64,000 nt of DNA from Grimontia celer (GTDB lineage Bacteria > Pseudomonadota > Gammaproteobacteria > Enterobacterales > Vibrionaceae). Location: NCBI RefSeq assembly GCF_900055185.1, contig NZ_FIZX01000002.1, positions 996,586-1,060,585 on the forward strand. The letters are read 5' to 3'. Position 1 is the stretch's first letter, and each line of letters opens with the position of its first letter. Positions 26,910-35,379 of this stretch are shown one piece after another. Under the pieces are notes generated by a model, which saw nothing but the letters and a program-made list of their open reading frames with translations, made no database searches and was not told the origin of the DNA. The position numbers were made by a program, and so were the translations under genes.

Positions 26910-27938
26910 TTAAAACTCCCATCGCTCAGTCTTGCCTGCCTCTGAAGCGTGTTGGGCAAGTTCTAAGGTGTAAATACCTTTTACTGCGTCATAAGGGTCG
27001 ATAGGCGGTGTGGTACCGTTCAAAATAGCTGATGCCAGGCTGGCAAAGAGCTCAGAGTAGCAACCGTGCTCCAACTCGATATCTTTTTCAGTGACGTTGT
27101 CACCGATTTCGAGCTTGCCAATATGTTGCTGGCGGCCAAATTCTGAATTTGTTACCGTGACGCCGTCACGTAGTTGTTGTTCCTGAATATCCAAACCGGC
27201 GCATGAGAAAGTGGCTTTATCTCCTTGTACGACAAAGCGAGAGCCTTTGCCTGAACGGTATGGGCTGGAATTCAACACTACTTCTTTGTCAGCGTAATGC
27301 AGCGTCATCTTGAAGTAGTCGGTAGCTTGAGATTGTGGTCGCATCGCTTTGCAATGAGCGGTGACCGCTAAAGGTGAGCCAAACAAGTGAAGCGCCTGGT
27401 CTACTAGATGTGAACCCAGGTCATAAAGAATGCCCGATCCTTCTCCTGCCTGTTCACGCCAGCGTTGGCGAACCTCAGGACGAAAACGGTCGAAGTTCGA
27501 TTCGAAAACACGAACCTGTCCTAGTTCATCAGATTCAATCAACGCTTTTACTGTAAGGAAATCCCCATCCCAGCGTCGATTCTGGTATGGACAAAGAATT
27601 TTACCGCGCTGGTTCGCGATTTTAATTAGCTCTAAGCCTTGTCCACTGTTTACCACGAAAGGTTTTTCGAGCAACACGTGGCAATCCGCTTCCAGTGATT
27701 GTTTTGCAAGATCGAAATGCGTGTGGTTTGGCGTGGTGATAATGACCAAATCCAACTCTGCATCACGAAGCATTTCTTCAATGTTTGAGTAGTACGCCGC
27801 AGAGGGGAGTTTCTCAGCCACTAAATCATGGTTTGAAGAAACAACCGCGACGGGTTCGAAATCTGGATGAATAGAGAGAAAAGGAAGATGGAAAGTCTGG
27901 GCAGCAAAGCCAAATCCTACGATGCCAGTACGAATCAT
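26910..27938 (-). CDS. Gfo/Idh/MocA-family oxidoreductase, YdgJ-like
   Basis: NAD(P)-dependent sugar or cyclitol dehydrogenase-type enzyme of 342 aa. The Rossmann motif GIVGFGFAAQTFH opens the protein. EKPF (about 92-95) contains the catalytic-domain Lys. The sequence follows E. coli YdgJ closely over QNRRWDGDFLT and FESNFDRFRPEVRQRWREQ. The substrate is unknown. It is downstream of the hut operon on the same strand but separated from it by a terminator. Confidence 0.9.
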   Translation of the reverse strand: MIRTGIVGFGFAAQTFHLPFLSIHPDFEPVAVVSSNHDLVAEKLPSAAYYSNIEEMLRDAELDLVIITTPNHTHFDLAKQSLEADCHVLLEKPFVVNSGQGLELIKIANQRGKILCPYQNRRWDGDFLTVKALIESDELGQVRVFESNFDRFRPEVRQRWREQAGEGSGILYDLGSHLVDQALHLFGSPLAVTAHCKAMRPQSQATDYFKMTLHYADKEVVLNSSPYRSGKGSRFVVQGDKATFSCAGLDIQEQQLRDGVTVTNSEFGRQQHIGKLEIGDNVTEKDIELEHGCYSELFASLASAILNGTTPPIDPYDAVKGIYTLELAQHASEAGKTERWEF

Positions 27939-28000
27939 TTGTCGTTCCTTGTTTTGTGTTCGTTTAGCGTTTTAGTTTTTCTAGTATACGTGAGCAGATA

Positions 28001-28023
28001 TAAAAAAGCCCTCATCAGAGGGC
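28001..28023 (-). terminator. Terminator of the tonB-exbBD-hutBCD operon
   Basis: On the minus strand GCCCTC-TGAT-GAGGGC is followed by six T, 22 bases after the hutD stop codon. Confidence 0.92.
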
Positions 28024-28044
28024 CACTTACGGAGTTTGTGAAAC

Positions 28045-28809
28045 TTAGGCCAGTACAACTGGGTAATTACCCTTTGGATGAGGCATAACGGAAACAGGCC
28101 AGCCGTAGACTTCCTCGATAATTTCAGGGGTCAGCACATCTGTTGGGATGCCATCTGCCGCTATTTTTCCTTTATTTAATATTAAGATACGGTCTGCATA
28201 CTGTGCAGCGAGGTTGAGATCATGGATCACGGCGATCACCGCCGATCCGGCTTGTGCCATCTCTTTCGCCAAGCTTAATGTCTTATGTTGGTGGCCAATA
28301 TCCAGCGCACTCGTTGGTTCATCCAGCATCAATATGGTGTCTCTTGGAGATTTTGCTATTTGTGTTAGCACGCGAGCGAGGTGTACGCGCTGCTTCTCGC
28401 CCCCGGAAAGGCTTGGGTAAAGCCTGTCAGCAAGATGAAGTACATCGGTCTTTGCCATGTTTTCAGATGCGATCTCAGTGAGTTCTGCTTGGGATGCACT
28501 CAACGCCAGCCCGCCAAGTTCAACCACTTCCCGAGCGGTGAAGGCAAATGTCAGACTACTGGACTGCGGTAGAATCCCCATCGATGCTGCGAGGTGTTCA
28601 GGTTTCCAATCTTTCGCAGATTTATCATAGAAGCGAAGTTCGCCATAACATGGCCATTCGCGGCTAATCAGTTTAAGCAGGCTACTTTTACCGGTTCCGT
28701 TTGGTCCAAGAATAATAGTTAGCTCACCCAATTTGAAAGACGTGCTGAAGTTATCGAGTAGAACCTTGTTACCCAGCGTGAGCGACGCATGTCGAATATC
28801 AATACCCAT
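28045..28809 (-). CDS. hutD: Heme ABC transporter ATP-binding protein HutD
   Basis: ATPase of the inner-membrane heme importer (HmuV family, 254 aa). It has Walker A GPNGTGKSSLL, signature LSGGEKQRVHLAR and Walker B ILMLDEPTSALD, followed by the switch His in VIHDLN. It starts on the stop codon of hutC, so translation is coupled. It is the last gene of the operon before the terminator at 28001-28023. Gene order tonB-exbB-exbD-hutB-hutC-hutD is that of V. cholerae. Confidence 0.95.
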   Translation of the reverse strand: MGIDIRHASLTLGNKVLLDNFSTSFKLGELTIILGPNGTGKSSLLKLISREWPCYGELRFYDKSAKDWKPEHLAASMGILPQSSSLTFAFTAREVVELGGLALSASQAELTEIASENMAKTDVLHLADRLYPSLSGGEKQRVHLARVLTQIAKSPRDTILMLDEPTSALDIGHQHKTLSLAKEMAQAGSAVIAVIHDLNLAAQYADRILILNKGKIAADGIPTDVLTPEIIEEVYGWPVSVMPHPKGNYPVVLA

Positions 28810-29852
28810 TATGCCAAACGACCTTTTTGTTTAAGCAGCAATGCAAGGAAGAAAGGCGCCCCTAGAGCCGCTGTGATAATGCCTACCGGGATTTCAAGTG
28901 GCGCAACAATGGTGCGAGCAATCATGTCGGAAGCTAGCAGCACCAAACCACCTAAAATCGCTGAAACCGGAATGAGGGTACGATGATCTGGGCCTGTCAG
29001 CATGCGTCCGATATGGGGAACAACAAGGCCAATAAAACCAATCATGCCTGAAAGGGCAACTGTCACGCCGACGCCTGCAGCAGTGAGAAGGATGAGATTG
29101 CGCTTGAGTGATTGGACGTTGATGCCAAGATGACGAGCTTCAGCTTCACCCAGCAGCAAGGCATTTAAAGGTTTTGCGTAGCGGTGGAATAGGAAACCCA
29201 ATACGATTAACGAAACAAAAGCCAACACAATCGCATCCCATGAGGCGCCTGCTAAAGAGCCCATCGTCCAAAGAGAAAGATCGCGAAGCTCCTGATCGTC
29301 AGCAAAATAGTTTAGAAGCCCCATGCCAGCACCGGCAATCGCGCCAAGCGCAACGCCTGCGAGTAACATAATTGTCACTGAAGTGCCATTACTACTGGTG
29401 CCCATGTAATAGATTGCGAAGGTTGTAACCGCACCACCCAAAAAAGCAAATACCGGTACCGTGCCCAGCACCAGAAATGCGGTATGGGTAATCACGCCAC
29501 CAAATAGAACTATCGCAATGGCTGCTCCAAGAGAAGCACCGGCAGACACCCCGATAATACCGGGATCTGCCAGTGGGTTTCTGAAAAGCCCCTGCATGAC
29601 GGTCCCGCACATCGCAAGGATACCACCGACAGCAATGGCCAGAAGTGTGCGTGGTAAGCGGACTTCCTGAATGATCACAGAGACATAGTCAGGAAGGTCC
29701 GATTGAACGGGAAGTAGTGCTTTCAAACTGTCGAAGAAACCGATATTCATCGGCCCCAAAGTAATTGAGCTCACGACAGTGATGTACAACAAGATCGAAG
29801 AGACGATCATCATCCACCGCGCTGAGACGCGGCGAGTCAGCAAATCATTCAT
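28809..29852 (-). CDS. hutC: Heme ABC transporter permease HutC
   Basis: FecCD/BtuC-type permease (347 aa, about ten helices). Characteristic segments are VRLPRTLLAIAVGG, GLFRNPLADPGIIGVSAGA, and the cytoplasmic coupling loop LGEAEARHLGINV. GFIGLVVPHIGRMLTGPDHR is also present. It moves heme from HutB into the cytosol using ATP hydrolysis by HutD. It lies 9 bases after hutB and shares one base with hutD. Confidence 0.96.
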   Translation of the reverse strand: MNDLLTRRVSARWMMIVSSILLYITVVSSITLGPMNIGFFDSLKALLPVQSDLPDYVSVIIQEVRLPRTLLAIAVGGILAMCGTVMQGLFRNPLADPGIIGVSAGASLGAAIAIVLFGGVITHTAFLVLGTVPVFAFLGGAVTTFAIYYMGTSSNGTSVTIMLLAGVALGAIAGAGMGLLNYFADDQELRDLSLWTMGSLAGASWDAIVLAFVSLIVLGFLFHRYAKPLNALLLGEAEARHLGINVQSLKRNLILLTAAGVGVTVALSGMIGFIGLVVPHIGRMLTGPDHRTLIPVSAILGGLVLLASDMIARTIVAPLEIPVGIITAALGAPFFLALLLKQKGRLA

Positions 29853-29861
29853 GGAAATGTA

Positions 29862-30716
29862 CTACTCACCAGCCACAATGCGTTTGTTAAGGTCGGTAGC
29901 GAGATCTAGGCTCGCCAACCCAAAGCCACCAAGAATTGCGTAGCCAGAAATAGGGATTATGTTGTCGTTCTTGAATGCAGGTGTTGCCCTCAATAAAGGC
30001 TGTTGCTTCACCATACCTTCAATACCGCCAACCTGCGAAAGGGTGCGTTCTGATACCAGAATGTATTCAGGCTGCATCTCTACGATCGACTCGGTAGACA
30101 GCGGCTTGTAGCTGGTGGTTTCTTTTGCCGCAGGGTTAACTCCGCCAGCCAACTCGATCACTGCGTTCACCGTGGTTTCATCACCCGCGACGGTCAATGG
30201 GCGGCCATCAGACATCATCATGAACATCACTGAAGGGCGTTTTTCTGGCGCTGAGGCGTTCAACTTTCCTATTTTCTCAGCAACATCCTTCTTAATTTCA
30301 GCACCTTTGTCTTCAGTACCAGTAATCGACGCGACTGAATCCACGCGCTGATTAAAGTCTTCAATGGAGGTCCCTGTTGGCAGCTTTTGAACATCGACAT
30401 TTGCCGATTTCAATAGCTTCAACGTGCTTTCCGGCCCCATCTCTGGCGAGCCCACGAGATGGGTAGGGCTTAGTGCTAGTAGGCCTTCGGCTGATAATTG
30501 GCGATGATAGCCCAGTACGGGAATCTCTCTGCCATCAAGGTAATGGCGGCTGGTTAAATCTACTGCAACCACTTCTTTTTCGGCGCCTAGTGCAAACAAA
30601 AGTTCAGTGACGGTTGAGCCAGCGCTGATGATTCTTGCATCCTGCGCGAACGCCGATGAAGTAAATAAGCCAGTAAAAAGCAGCGCAGCAGCGCCAAGTT
30701 TGAAATTCTTTTTCAT
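29862..30716 (-). CDS. hutB: Periplasmic heme-binding protein HutB
   Basis: Substrate-binding lobe protein of the heme ABC importer (HmuT/ShuT family). A signal peptide (1-24, ending AFA) is followed by a class III binding-protein fold. Landmarks are RIISAGSTVTELLFALGAE, VVAVDLTSRHY, GYHRQLSAEGLLALSP and VMFMMMSDGRPLTVAG. The conserved Tyr in GYHRQ corresponds to the usual heme-ligand region. It overlaps exbD by four bases. Confidence 0.94.
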   Translation of the reverse strand: MKKNFKLGAAALLFTGLFTSSAFAQDARIISAGSTVTELLFALGAEKEVVAVDLTSRHYLDGREIPVLGYHRQLSAEGLLALSPTHLVGSPEMGPESTLKLLKSANVDVQKLPTGTSIEDFNQRVDSVASITGTEDKGAEIKKDVAEKIGKLNASAPEKRPSVMFMMMSDGRPLTVAGDETTVNAVIELAGGVNPAAKETTSYKPLSTESIVEMQPEYILVSERTLSQVGGIEGMVKQQPLLRATPAFKNDNIIPISGYAILGGFGLASLDLATDLNKRIVAGE

Positions 30717-31129
30717 TGTTCTTCCATCACAATATTGGTGGCGTTGATATTGTTGTTTTGCATGAAGGCGAGGACTTTAAGCATGCTTTCCACATTGGCT
30801 TGTTTGTCCGCAGCGATCACCACCGGTTTATCAGGGGCTTGCTGAATAGCTTCCAGAAGCTGTGTCGTAAAGGTTTCCCAGTCGTGAAGAGGTTCACCTT
30901 GAAGTGCCCACGAAGGTGAACCGCGCAACACGTTGATGGCGATAACTTCACGGTTTGGAGATTCCAGAACTTCTGAATCATTGGTTTGGGGAATCGCGAT
31001 ATCCATGGTTTTAATTTGGATGTTTGCCGTAAGCAGCAAAAACACCATTACGATAAAAATAATGTCCAGCAACGGCGTGAGATCCGGAGTGAATGATGTT
31101 GATTCACTTTCTGGTTGAGAGCGGATCAT
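30713..31129 (-). CDS. exbD: TonB-system proton channel protein ExbD
   Basis: ExbD (138 aa) has one N-terminal membrane helix (about 20-38) with the essential Asp22 in DLTPLLDIIFIVMVFLL, and a periplasmic domain (about 45-138). With ExbB it uses the proton gradient to energise TonB. It overlaps exbB and hutB by four bases on each side, showing a tightly coupled operon dedicated to heme uptake. Confidence 0.95.
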   Translation of the reverse strand: MIRSQPESESTSFTPDLTPLLDIIFIVMVFLLLTANIQIKTMDIAIPQTNDSEVLESPNREVIAINVLRGSPSWALQGEPLHDWETFTTQLLEAIQQAPDKPVVIAADKQANVESMLKVLAFMQNNNINATNIVMEEQ

Positions 31130-31842
31130 GCGGCGCTTTCCCTAGGAGACTCTGAGCTAGAACCAGCACAAGGTTTGCAATGCTTCGGACAATCCGCGCT
31201 TTCATCGAATGACACTCCGGCGAGATGCAGGTTAAAGTGGTTCAGCACGTATTCAATTTTTGCCAGTGTGCGATCTGCCCACAGCGCAAAAACTTGTGAT
31301 GAAGCAATAGCTGGTAGGGCAATCAGCAAACCCGCTGCCGTCGTAGACATCGCCAATCCCAAGCCATCGGCCAATTCTGCAGGTGAAATACCACCTTGTG
31401 TGGCTGAAAGTCCTTTAAACATTTCTATCAGGCCGACAACGGTTCCCAGCAGACCAATCAAAGGACTCAGCACGCCAATAATGTTCAGCAATTTGAGACC
31501 TGCAGTGAATTGACGGCGTTTCTTTTGCAGCCAGATAGAAACAGCTTCTTCACGCAAAGATTTAGTGAAATGACGATGATTGATCAGCATGCAGATCCCT
31601 TGGGATAGGGTGCTTTTATCCTGCTGATGACGTTCTACATACGTTTCTAGCTGTTTGTCATTGGTCAGCGAAAGTGAGTAGATCTCTTTTTGCAAAGGTT
31701 TACTGCCCGTTTTGGTGTTCATGACAACAAAAACGATACGCTCAAAGATGAGCATCAACATGAGTGCGGAAAGCAGCGTCAAAGGCCAGGTCATGATGCC
31801 GAGTTGAGCGTGGATTGACGTGAAAAATTGTAAGTCGAACAT
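31126..31842 (-). CDS. exbB: TonB-system proton channel protein ExbB
   Basis: MotA/TolQ/ExbB-family protein (238 aa) with three membrane helices (about 20-38, 118-140, 162-185). The conserved region is LLNIIGVLSPLIGLLGTVVGLIEMF, with Thr residues in STTAAGLLIALP lining the channel. The C-terminal tail after residue 210 is unusual: it contains Cys218, Cys222 and Cys225 in CPKHCKPC. It could bind metal or heme or form disulfides, but it would lie in the cytosol. tonB ends two bases upstream. Confidence 0.94.
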   Translation of the reverse strand: MFDLQFFTSIHAQLGIMTWPLTLLSALMLMLIFERIVFVVMNTKTGSKPLQKEIYSLSLTNDKQLETYVERHQQDKSTLSQGICMLINHRHFTKSLREEAVSIWLQKKRRQFTAGLKLLNIIGVLSPLIGLLGTVVGLIEMFKGLSATQGGISPAELADGLGLAMSTTAAGLLIALPAIASSQVFALWADRTLAKIEYVLNHFNLHLAGVSFDESADCPKHCKPCAGSSSESPRESAA

Positions 31843-31844
31843 GA

Positions 31845-32612
31845 TTAATCCAAATTAAAACGAACAGGAATTCTTACTCTGTGCGCCAGGGCGACACCGT
31901 TTTCTTCGTGGCCGTTGAAGCGCCACTTTTTCACCGCATCCATTGCAGCGCCATCAAGCAATTCAAACCCTGAACTCTTCAGTAAGGAGCGATTGGTTTG
32001 ATTGCCTTCTTCGTCCAGCCAGACTTCTATAAGCACTGTGCCTTCCATCCCTTTACGTTTTGCCATTCTCGGGTACTTAGGTTGGGAAGGGCGGACTTTA
32101 AATGTGGGCCTTTCGACCAACATGGGAGAAGATGATTTCGCCTGAGTCATCTGGTTTTCTTTGCTCATCTCCTCAGCTGTCTCTTTCGGTTTTTCCTCAG
32201 GTTTTTCTATTGGTTTTTTCGGCGGAAGAGGCTTTGTTTTCTCTTCTTTGCTTTCCTTCTTCGTCACCTTCTCAAGTGGCTTTTTCCTGGTTTCTTTTGG
32301 CGGGTTAACCTCAGGCTTCACCTTTTTCTGAGTTTCGACTTCTGCCTTCTTAGGTGACTCTTTTTTTACTGAAGGAGATTTAACCGGTTTAGGTTCTGGC
32401 TTTGTCGTTTCTTGCTGTGGTGGGTCTTCAACAGGAGCGGGTTCTGGCTCTTTTGGTACCTGTTTCGTCGACGCAATGAGCTGGATAGCCACACGATTTC
32501 CCGCATTGGCATCGTTAATTGTGAATTGAGGCGAGGGCGGTTGAGCCCAAATCGCCAAACTGTGCAGTGCAACTGAAACGACACCACAAACTACGTACCG
32601 TCGAGTGTTCAC
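31845..32612 (-). CDS. tonB: Energy transducer TonB
   Basis: TonB (255 aa) has a short N-terminal anchor (about 5-25) and a long Pro/Lys/Glu-rich periplasm-spanning segment (about 50-155). The globular C-terminal domain (about 172-255) reads PKYPRMAKRKGMEGTVLIEV, then KKWRFNGHEENG. It drives uptake through TonB-dependent receptors such as the one at 35380. It is the first gene of the operon; the promoter is at 32654-32681 with the Fur-like site next to it. Confidence 0.95.
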   Translation of the reverse strand: MNTRRYVVCGVVSVALHSLAIWAQPPSPQFTINDANAGNRVAIQLIASTKQVPKEPEPAPVEDPPQQETTKPEPKPVKSPSVKKESPKKAEVETQKKVKPEVNPPKETRKKPLEKVTKKESKEEKTKPLPPKKPIEKPEEKPKETAEEMSKENQMTQAKSSSPMLVERPTFKVRPSQPKYPRMAKRKGMEGTVLIEVWLDEEGNQTNRSLLKSSGFELLDGAAMDAVKKWRFNGHEENGVALAHRVRIPVRFNLD

Positions 32613-32653
32613 ACGTACTCCTGAAGAACTGATTTTAATAAGTGATTAGGTGC

Positions 32654-32681
32654 ATTATGCATGAAACGCTAATGAGATCAA
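32654..32681 (-). promoter_or_regulatory. Predicted promoter of the tonB-hut operon
   Basis: On the minus strand TTGATC and CATAAT are 16 bases apart. The -35 box lies inside the Fur-like site. Confidence 0.6.
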
Positions 32682-32686
32682 TTATC
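32668..32686. promoter_or_regulatory. Fur box between tonB and hutW
   Basis: On the minus strand GATAATTGATCTCATTAGC matches the 19-base Fur consensus at 13 positions. It overlaps the -35 box of the tonB promoter and ends three bases before the -35 box of the hutW promoter. Iron-bound Fur could therefore block both arms of the heme locus. Confidence 0.65.
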
Positions 32687-32688
32687 AG

Positions 32689-32716
32689 TTGCATTATTAT
32701 CTTTTATGAATATGAT
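32689..32716 (+). promoter_or_regulatory. Predicted promoter of hutWXZ
   Basis: TTGCAT and TATGAT are separated by 16 bases, 61 bases before the preferred hutW start. Confidence 0.6.
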
Positions 32717-32777
32717 TGAAATCACTAGGAAACAGCTCGCAGTTTGACGCTGTTAATGTTAAAGGTTGCAAAATGAG

Positions 32778-34169
32778 ATGAATGTTGATCTTCACAATCC
32801 GGAATTGGTCGGGCTAAGAACACCCGATCCACTTCGTTTTGCTTTTCAACGCAAGAAGAGTGCTCATGCCGGTGGCATGATGCGTTCAGTTAACTCTGAA
32901 GATATCCAAACCGAGCTTGAAAAAGCACATGCAATCCCAGCGTCATCGGCGCATGCACCACGCTGTTTGTACATCCACATTCCGTTCTGTCGCGTGCGTT
33001 GTACCTACTGCAACTTCTTCCAATACGCATCCAGCAAGTCATTAATTGAAGGCTACGTTGAAGCACTGCGCGCAGAAATTCGATGGAAAGCGTCGCAAAT
33101 CTGGAGCCAATCAGCGCCGTTCCAAGCGGTATACATTGGCGGAGGAACCCCAACCGATCTTAGCGGCGAACAAATCCGAATGATCGTCTCTGATATCCGC
33201 AGCCAATTTCCGCTGACACCTGACTGCGAAATCACACTAGAAGGTCGTATCAACCGTTTTGGATTAGACAAATTTGAAGCGGCGCTTGAAGGGGGCGTTA
33301 ACCGCTTCTCATTCGGCGTTCAAAGCTTCAACACTCAGGTTCGTCGCAGTGCGAAGCGGCTCGATGACCGGGAAGTTGTGTTGGACAAAATCCAGCAATT
33401 GGCCAAATACAACGCGGCTCCTATCGTTCTGGATTTACTTTATGGTTTGCCTCACCAAACTCTGGATATCTGGCAGCAGGACTTGAATGACTATCTCGAG
33501 TCCGGTGCTCATGGTGTCGACCTATATCAGCTTATCGAAATGCTGGGCTTGCCAATGGCAAAGTTGGTTGAGCAGGGCAAATTGCCGTATCCGGCAGATA
33601 CACAAATGAAGGCCAGTATGTTTGAGATGGGCGTGAACTTCATGGCGAAGCACCATCAGAAACGTCTCAGTGTTAACCATTGGTCTTCAGACAACCGCGA
33701 ACGCAGTATTTACAACTCGTTAGCGAAAACAACTGCGGAGATCATGCCTTTAGGAGCCGGGGCTGGTGGCAATGTCAACGGATGCCAGATGATGCAAACC
33801 CGCGATATGGATACCTACATCTCAGCGATAAATGATTTACGTTACCCTGTCACTATGATGACACTAGCACCTGCCAATAGAGGTGTGTCTGCTGAAGTGA
33901 AAAGCGGATTTGATGCGGGTGTTCTGGCTCAACACAAGTTGGATTCAGTGGCTGGACAAGGCTCTTTTGAAGCGCTGTATCCCTTGTTCGAAGCGTGGCA
34001 GGAAAACGGGCTGGTCTATCTTGAAAAGAATGGAAATGGCAGAAGTTATCTCACGCTGACTCTCGCCGGACAGTTCTGGGCGGTTACATTGGCCCAAAAC
34101 CTGATTGAAGTATTACAAAACCAAACAGCGCAGAAAGTGCAAAGAAAAGCGGCAAATGTCGCAGCTTAG
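32778..34169 (+). CDS. hutW: HutW, radical SAM heme-utilisation protein (ChuW/HemN-like)
   Basis: Radical SAM enzyme of the ChuW/HutW family. ChuW opens the heme ring anaerobically by a radical methyl transfer, and HutW is the Vibrio counterpart. The cluster motif is CRVRCTYC (Cys-X3-Cys-X2-Cys, residues 71, 75, 78), in the HIPFCRVRCTYCNFF context shared with HemN. GGGTPTDL and the FGVQSFN segment follow. A TTG at 32766 would extend the protein by four residues. I prefer the ATG at 32778 because AAAGG lies 12 bases before it and almost touches the TTG. hutX follows after 13 bases. Confidence 0.94.
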   Translation: MNVDLHNPELVGLRTPDPLRFAFQRKKSAHAGGMMRSVNSEDIQTELEKAHAIPASSAHAPRCLYIHIPFCRVRCTYCNFFQYASSKSLIEGYVEALRAEIRWKASQIWSQSAPFQAVYIGGGTPTDLSGEQIRMIVSDIRSQFPLTPDCEITLEGRINRFGLDKFEAALEGGVNRFSFGVQSFNTQVRRSAKRLDDREVVLDKIQQLAKYNAAPIVLDLLYGLPHQTLDIWQQDLNDYLESGAHGVDLYQLIEMLGLPMAKLVEQGKLPYPADTQMKASMFEMGVNFMAKHHQKRLSVNHWSSDNRERSIYNSLAKTTAEIMPLGAGAGGNVNGCQMMQTRDMDTYISAINDLRYPVTMMTLAPANRGVSAEVKSGFDAGVLAQHKLDSVAGQGSFEALYPLFEAWQENGLVYLEKNGNGRSYLTLTLAGQFWAVTLAQNLIEVLQNQTAQKVQRKAANVAA

Positions 34170-34182
34170 GAGTAGTTAAACG

Positions 34183-34707
34183 ATGCAACAAGCGATCATC
34201 GTGACGGAAGAAACCAAACAGCGCGTGGCTGAATATCTGGCTCAGGATGAGCACACACCAGTATCAAACATGGTGGACTCACTGAAACTGACGGAAGGTG
34301 AAATTACGCTGGCACTCCCAGAAAGTATGATTTCCCACGTGAAGGGTGAACTTGCGCAGACCATTCTGGAAGCAATGCCAGCATGGGGTAAGGTCACCAC
34401 CATCGTACATTCTGGTGGCTCTGTTTTTGAATTTAAAGCGGCCTTTCCAAAAGGCAAAGTTGCTCACGGTTACTACAACCTAATGGGACGCGAAGGCCAG
34501 TTACACGGTCACCTTCGTCTGGATTTGGTCTCTGACATTGCGTTTGTCAGCAAGCCATTCCGCGGCACTGAGAGCCACTGCATTGGTTTCTTCGACAACA
34601 CTGGCCACTGTGTGTTTAAGATTTACCTTGGCCGTGACAAAAAGCGTCAGCTATTCCCAGAACAAATTGAACTGTTTAACGCCATGAAGCAGGAGTTGGC
34701 AAAATGA
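34183..34707 (+). CDS. hutX: HutX, cytosolic heme carrier
   Basis: HutX binds incoming heme in the cytosol and passes it to HutZ. The 174-aa sequence has the family segments ILEAMPAWGKVTTIVHSGGS, VFEFKAAFPKGKVAHGYYNL, REGQLHGHLRLD and FFDNTGHCVFKIYLGRD. It is related to the ChuX/HuvX fold. It overlaps hutZ by four bases (ATGA), so the two are translationally coupled, matching their physical cooperation. Confidence 0.95.
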   Translation: MQQAIIVTEETKQRVAEYLAQDEHTPVSNMVDSLKLTEGEITLALPESMISHVKGELAQTILEAMPAWGKVTTIVHSGGSVFEFKAAFPKGKVAHGYYNLMGREGQLHGHLRLDLVSDIAFVSKPFRGTESHCIGFFDNTGHCVFKIYLGRDKKRQLFPEQIELFNAMKQELAK

Positions 34708-35237
34708 GTGACAAAGCAGAACGTCTACAAAACCGTCTAGGCCCAGAAATCCAGGAGTTTCGTGATTCTCGCAACACGCTTCAATTGGGCTCTGTAGACA
34801 AAGAAGGTAAGCCACATACCAGCTATGCGCCTTTCGCTTTTTCCGAAATGGGTTACTACATTCTGGTGTCGGATCTTGCTACCCATGGTCAAAACCTCAA
34901 GTACTGCAAAGCCGTCTCTATCATGATGATCGAAGACGAAAGCGAGGCGCGCTCGATCTTTGCGCGTCGCCGCCTGTCATTTGACACCAATGCCGAACTG
35001 ATTGAGCGTGATTCAGAGCACTGGACCACAGCAATTCAAGTGATGCGCGATCGTTTGGGCGAGATGATCGACAACCTCAGCCAACTCGGCGATTTCAATC
35101 TCTACCGTTTGAATCCAGTCATCGGCCGCTACGTGAAAGGCTTCGGTCAGGCATTTGATGTGTCGGGCGAAGACATGCTTTCCGTGATCCACCTGAATGA
35201 AGGTCACGTGAAGAAGATGAAAGAAGAGAACGCTTAA
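34704..35237 (+). CDS. hutZ: HutZ, heme-degrading enzyme
   Basis: HutZ is a pyridoxamine-oxidase-fold protein that binds and degrades heme in Vibrio. The 177-aa sequence keeps the split-barrel core (NTLQLGSVDKEGKPHTSYAP) and the C-terminal heme site (LGDFNLYRLNP and HLNEGHVKK). From memory of the V. cholerae enzyme, Asp132 and His170 are the key residues. The matching positions here are Asp130 and His168, so the enzyme is predicted active. A hairpin follows at 35247-35273. Confidence 0.95.
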   Translation: MSDKAERLQNRLGPEIQEFRDSRNTLQLGSVDKEGKPHTSYAPFAFSEMGYYILVSDLATHGQNLKYCKAVSIMMIEDESEARSIFARRRLSFDTNAELIERDSEHWTTAIQVMRDRLGEMIDNLSQLGDFNLYRLNPVIGRYVKGFGQAFDVSGEDMLSVIHLNEGHVKKMKEENA

Positions 35238-35246
35238 TCTCTTTTA

Positions 35247-35273
35247 TCAGGCCCTAATTCTGAGGGCCTGATA
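35247..35273 (+). terminator. Hairpin after hutZ, weak terminator
   Basis: ATCAGGCCCT and AGGGCCTGAT form a 10-bp stem around a 7-base loop. There is no T-run, so partial read-through into the receptor gene is likely. Confidence 0.6.
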
Positions 35274-35379
35274 TCACCTCCCATAACTATAAAAATCGCA
35301 CGGAAACCAGTGTGAGTAGGTTTCTTTTGCCTGAAGAAAACTGATTGGGATTTCTCAGGCGGTTTAAAGAGTGGAAATT

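Noticed and set aside
35238-35379. Fur box for the heme receptor
   Set aside because: No stretch resembles the 19-base Fur consensus. The gene may be read from the hutWXZ promoter.
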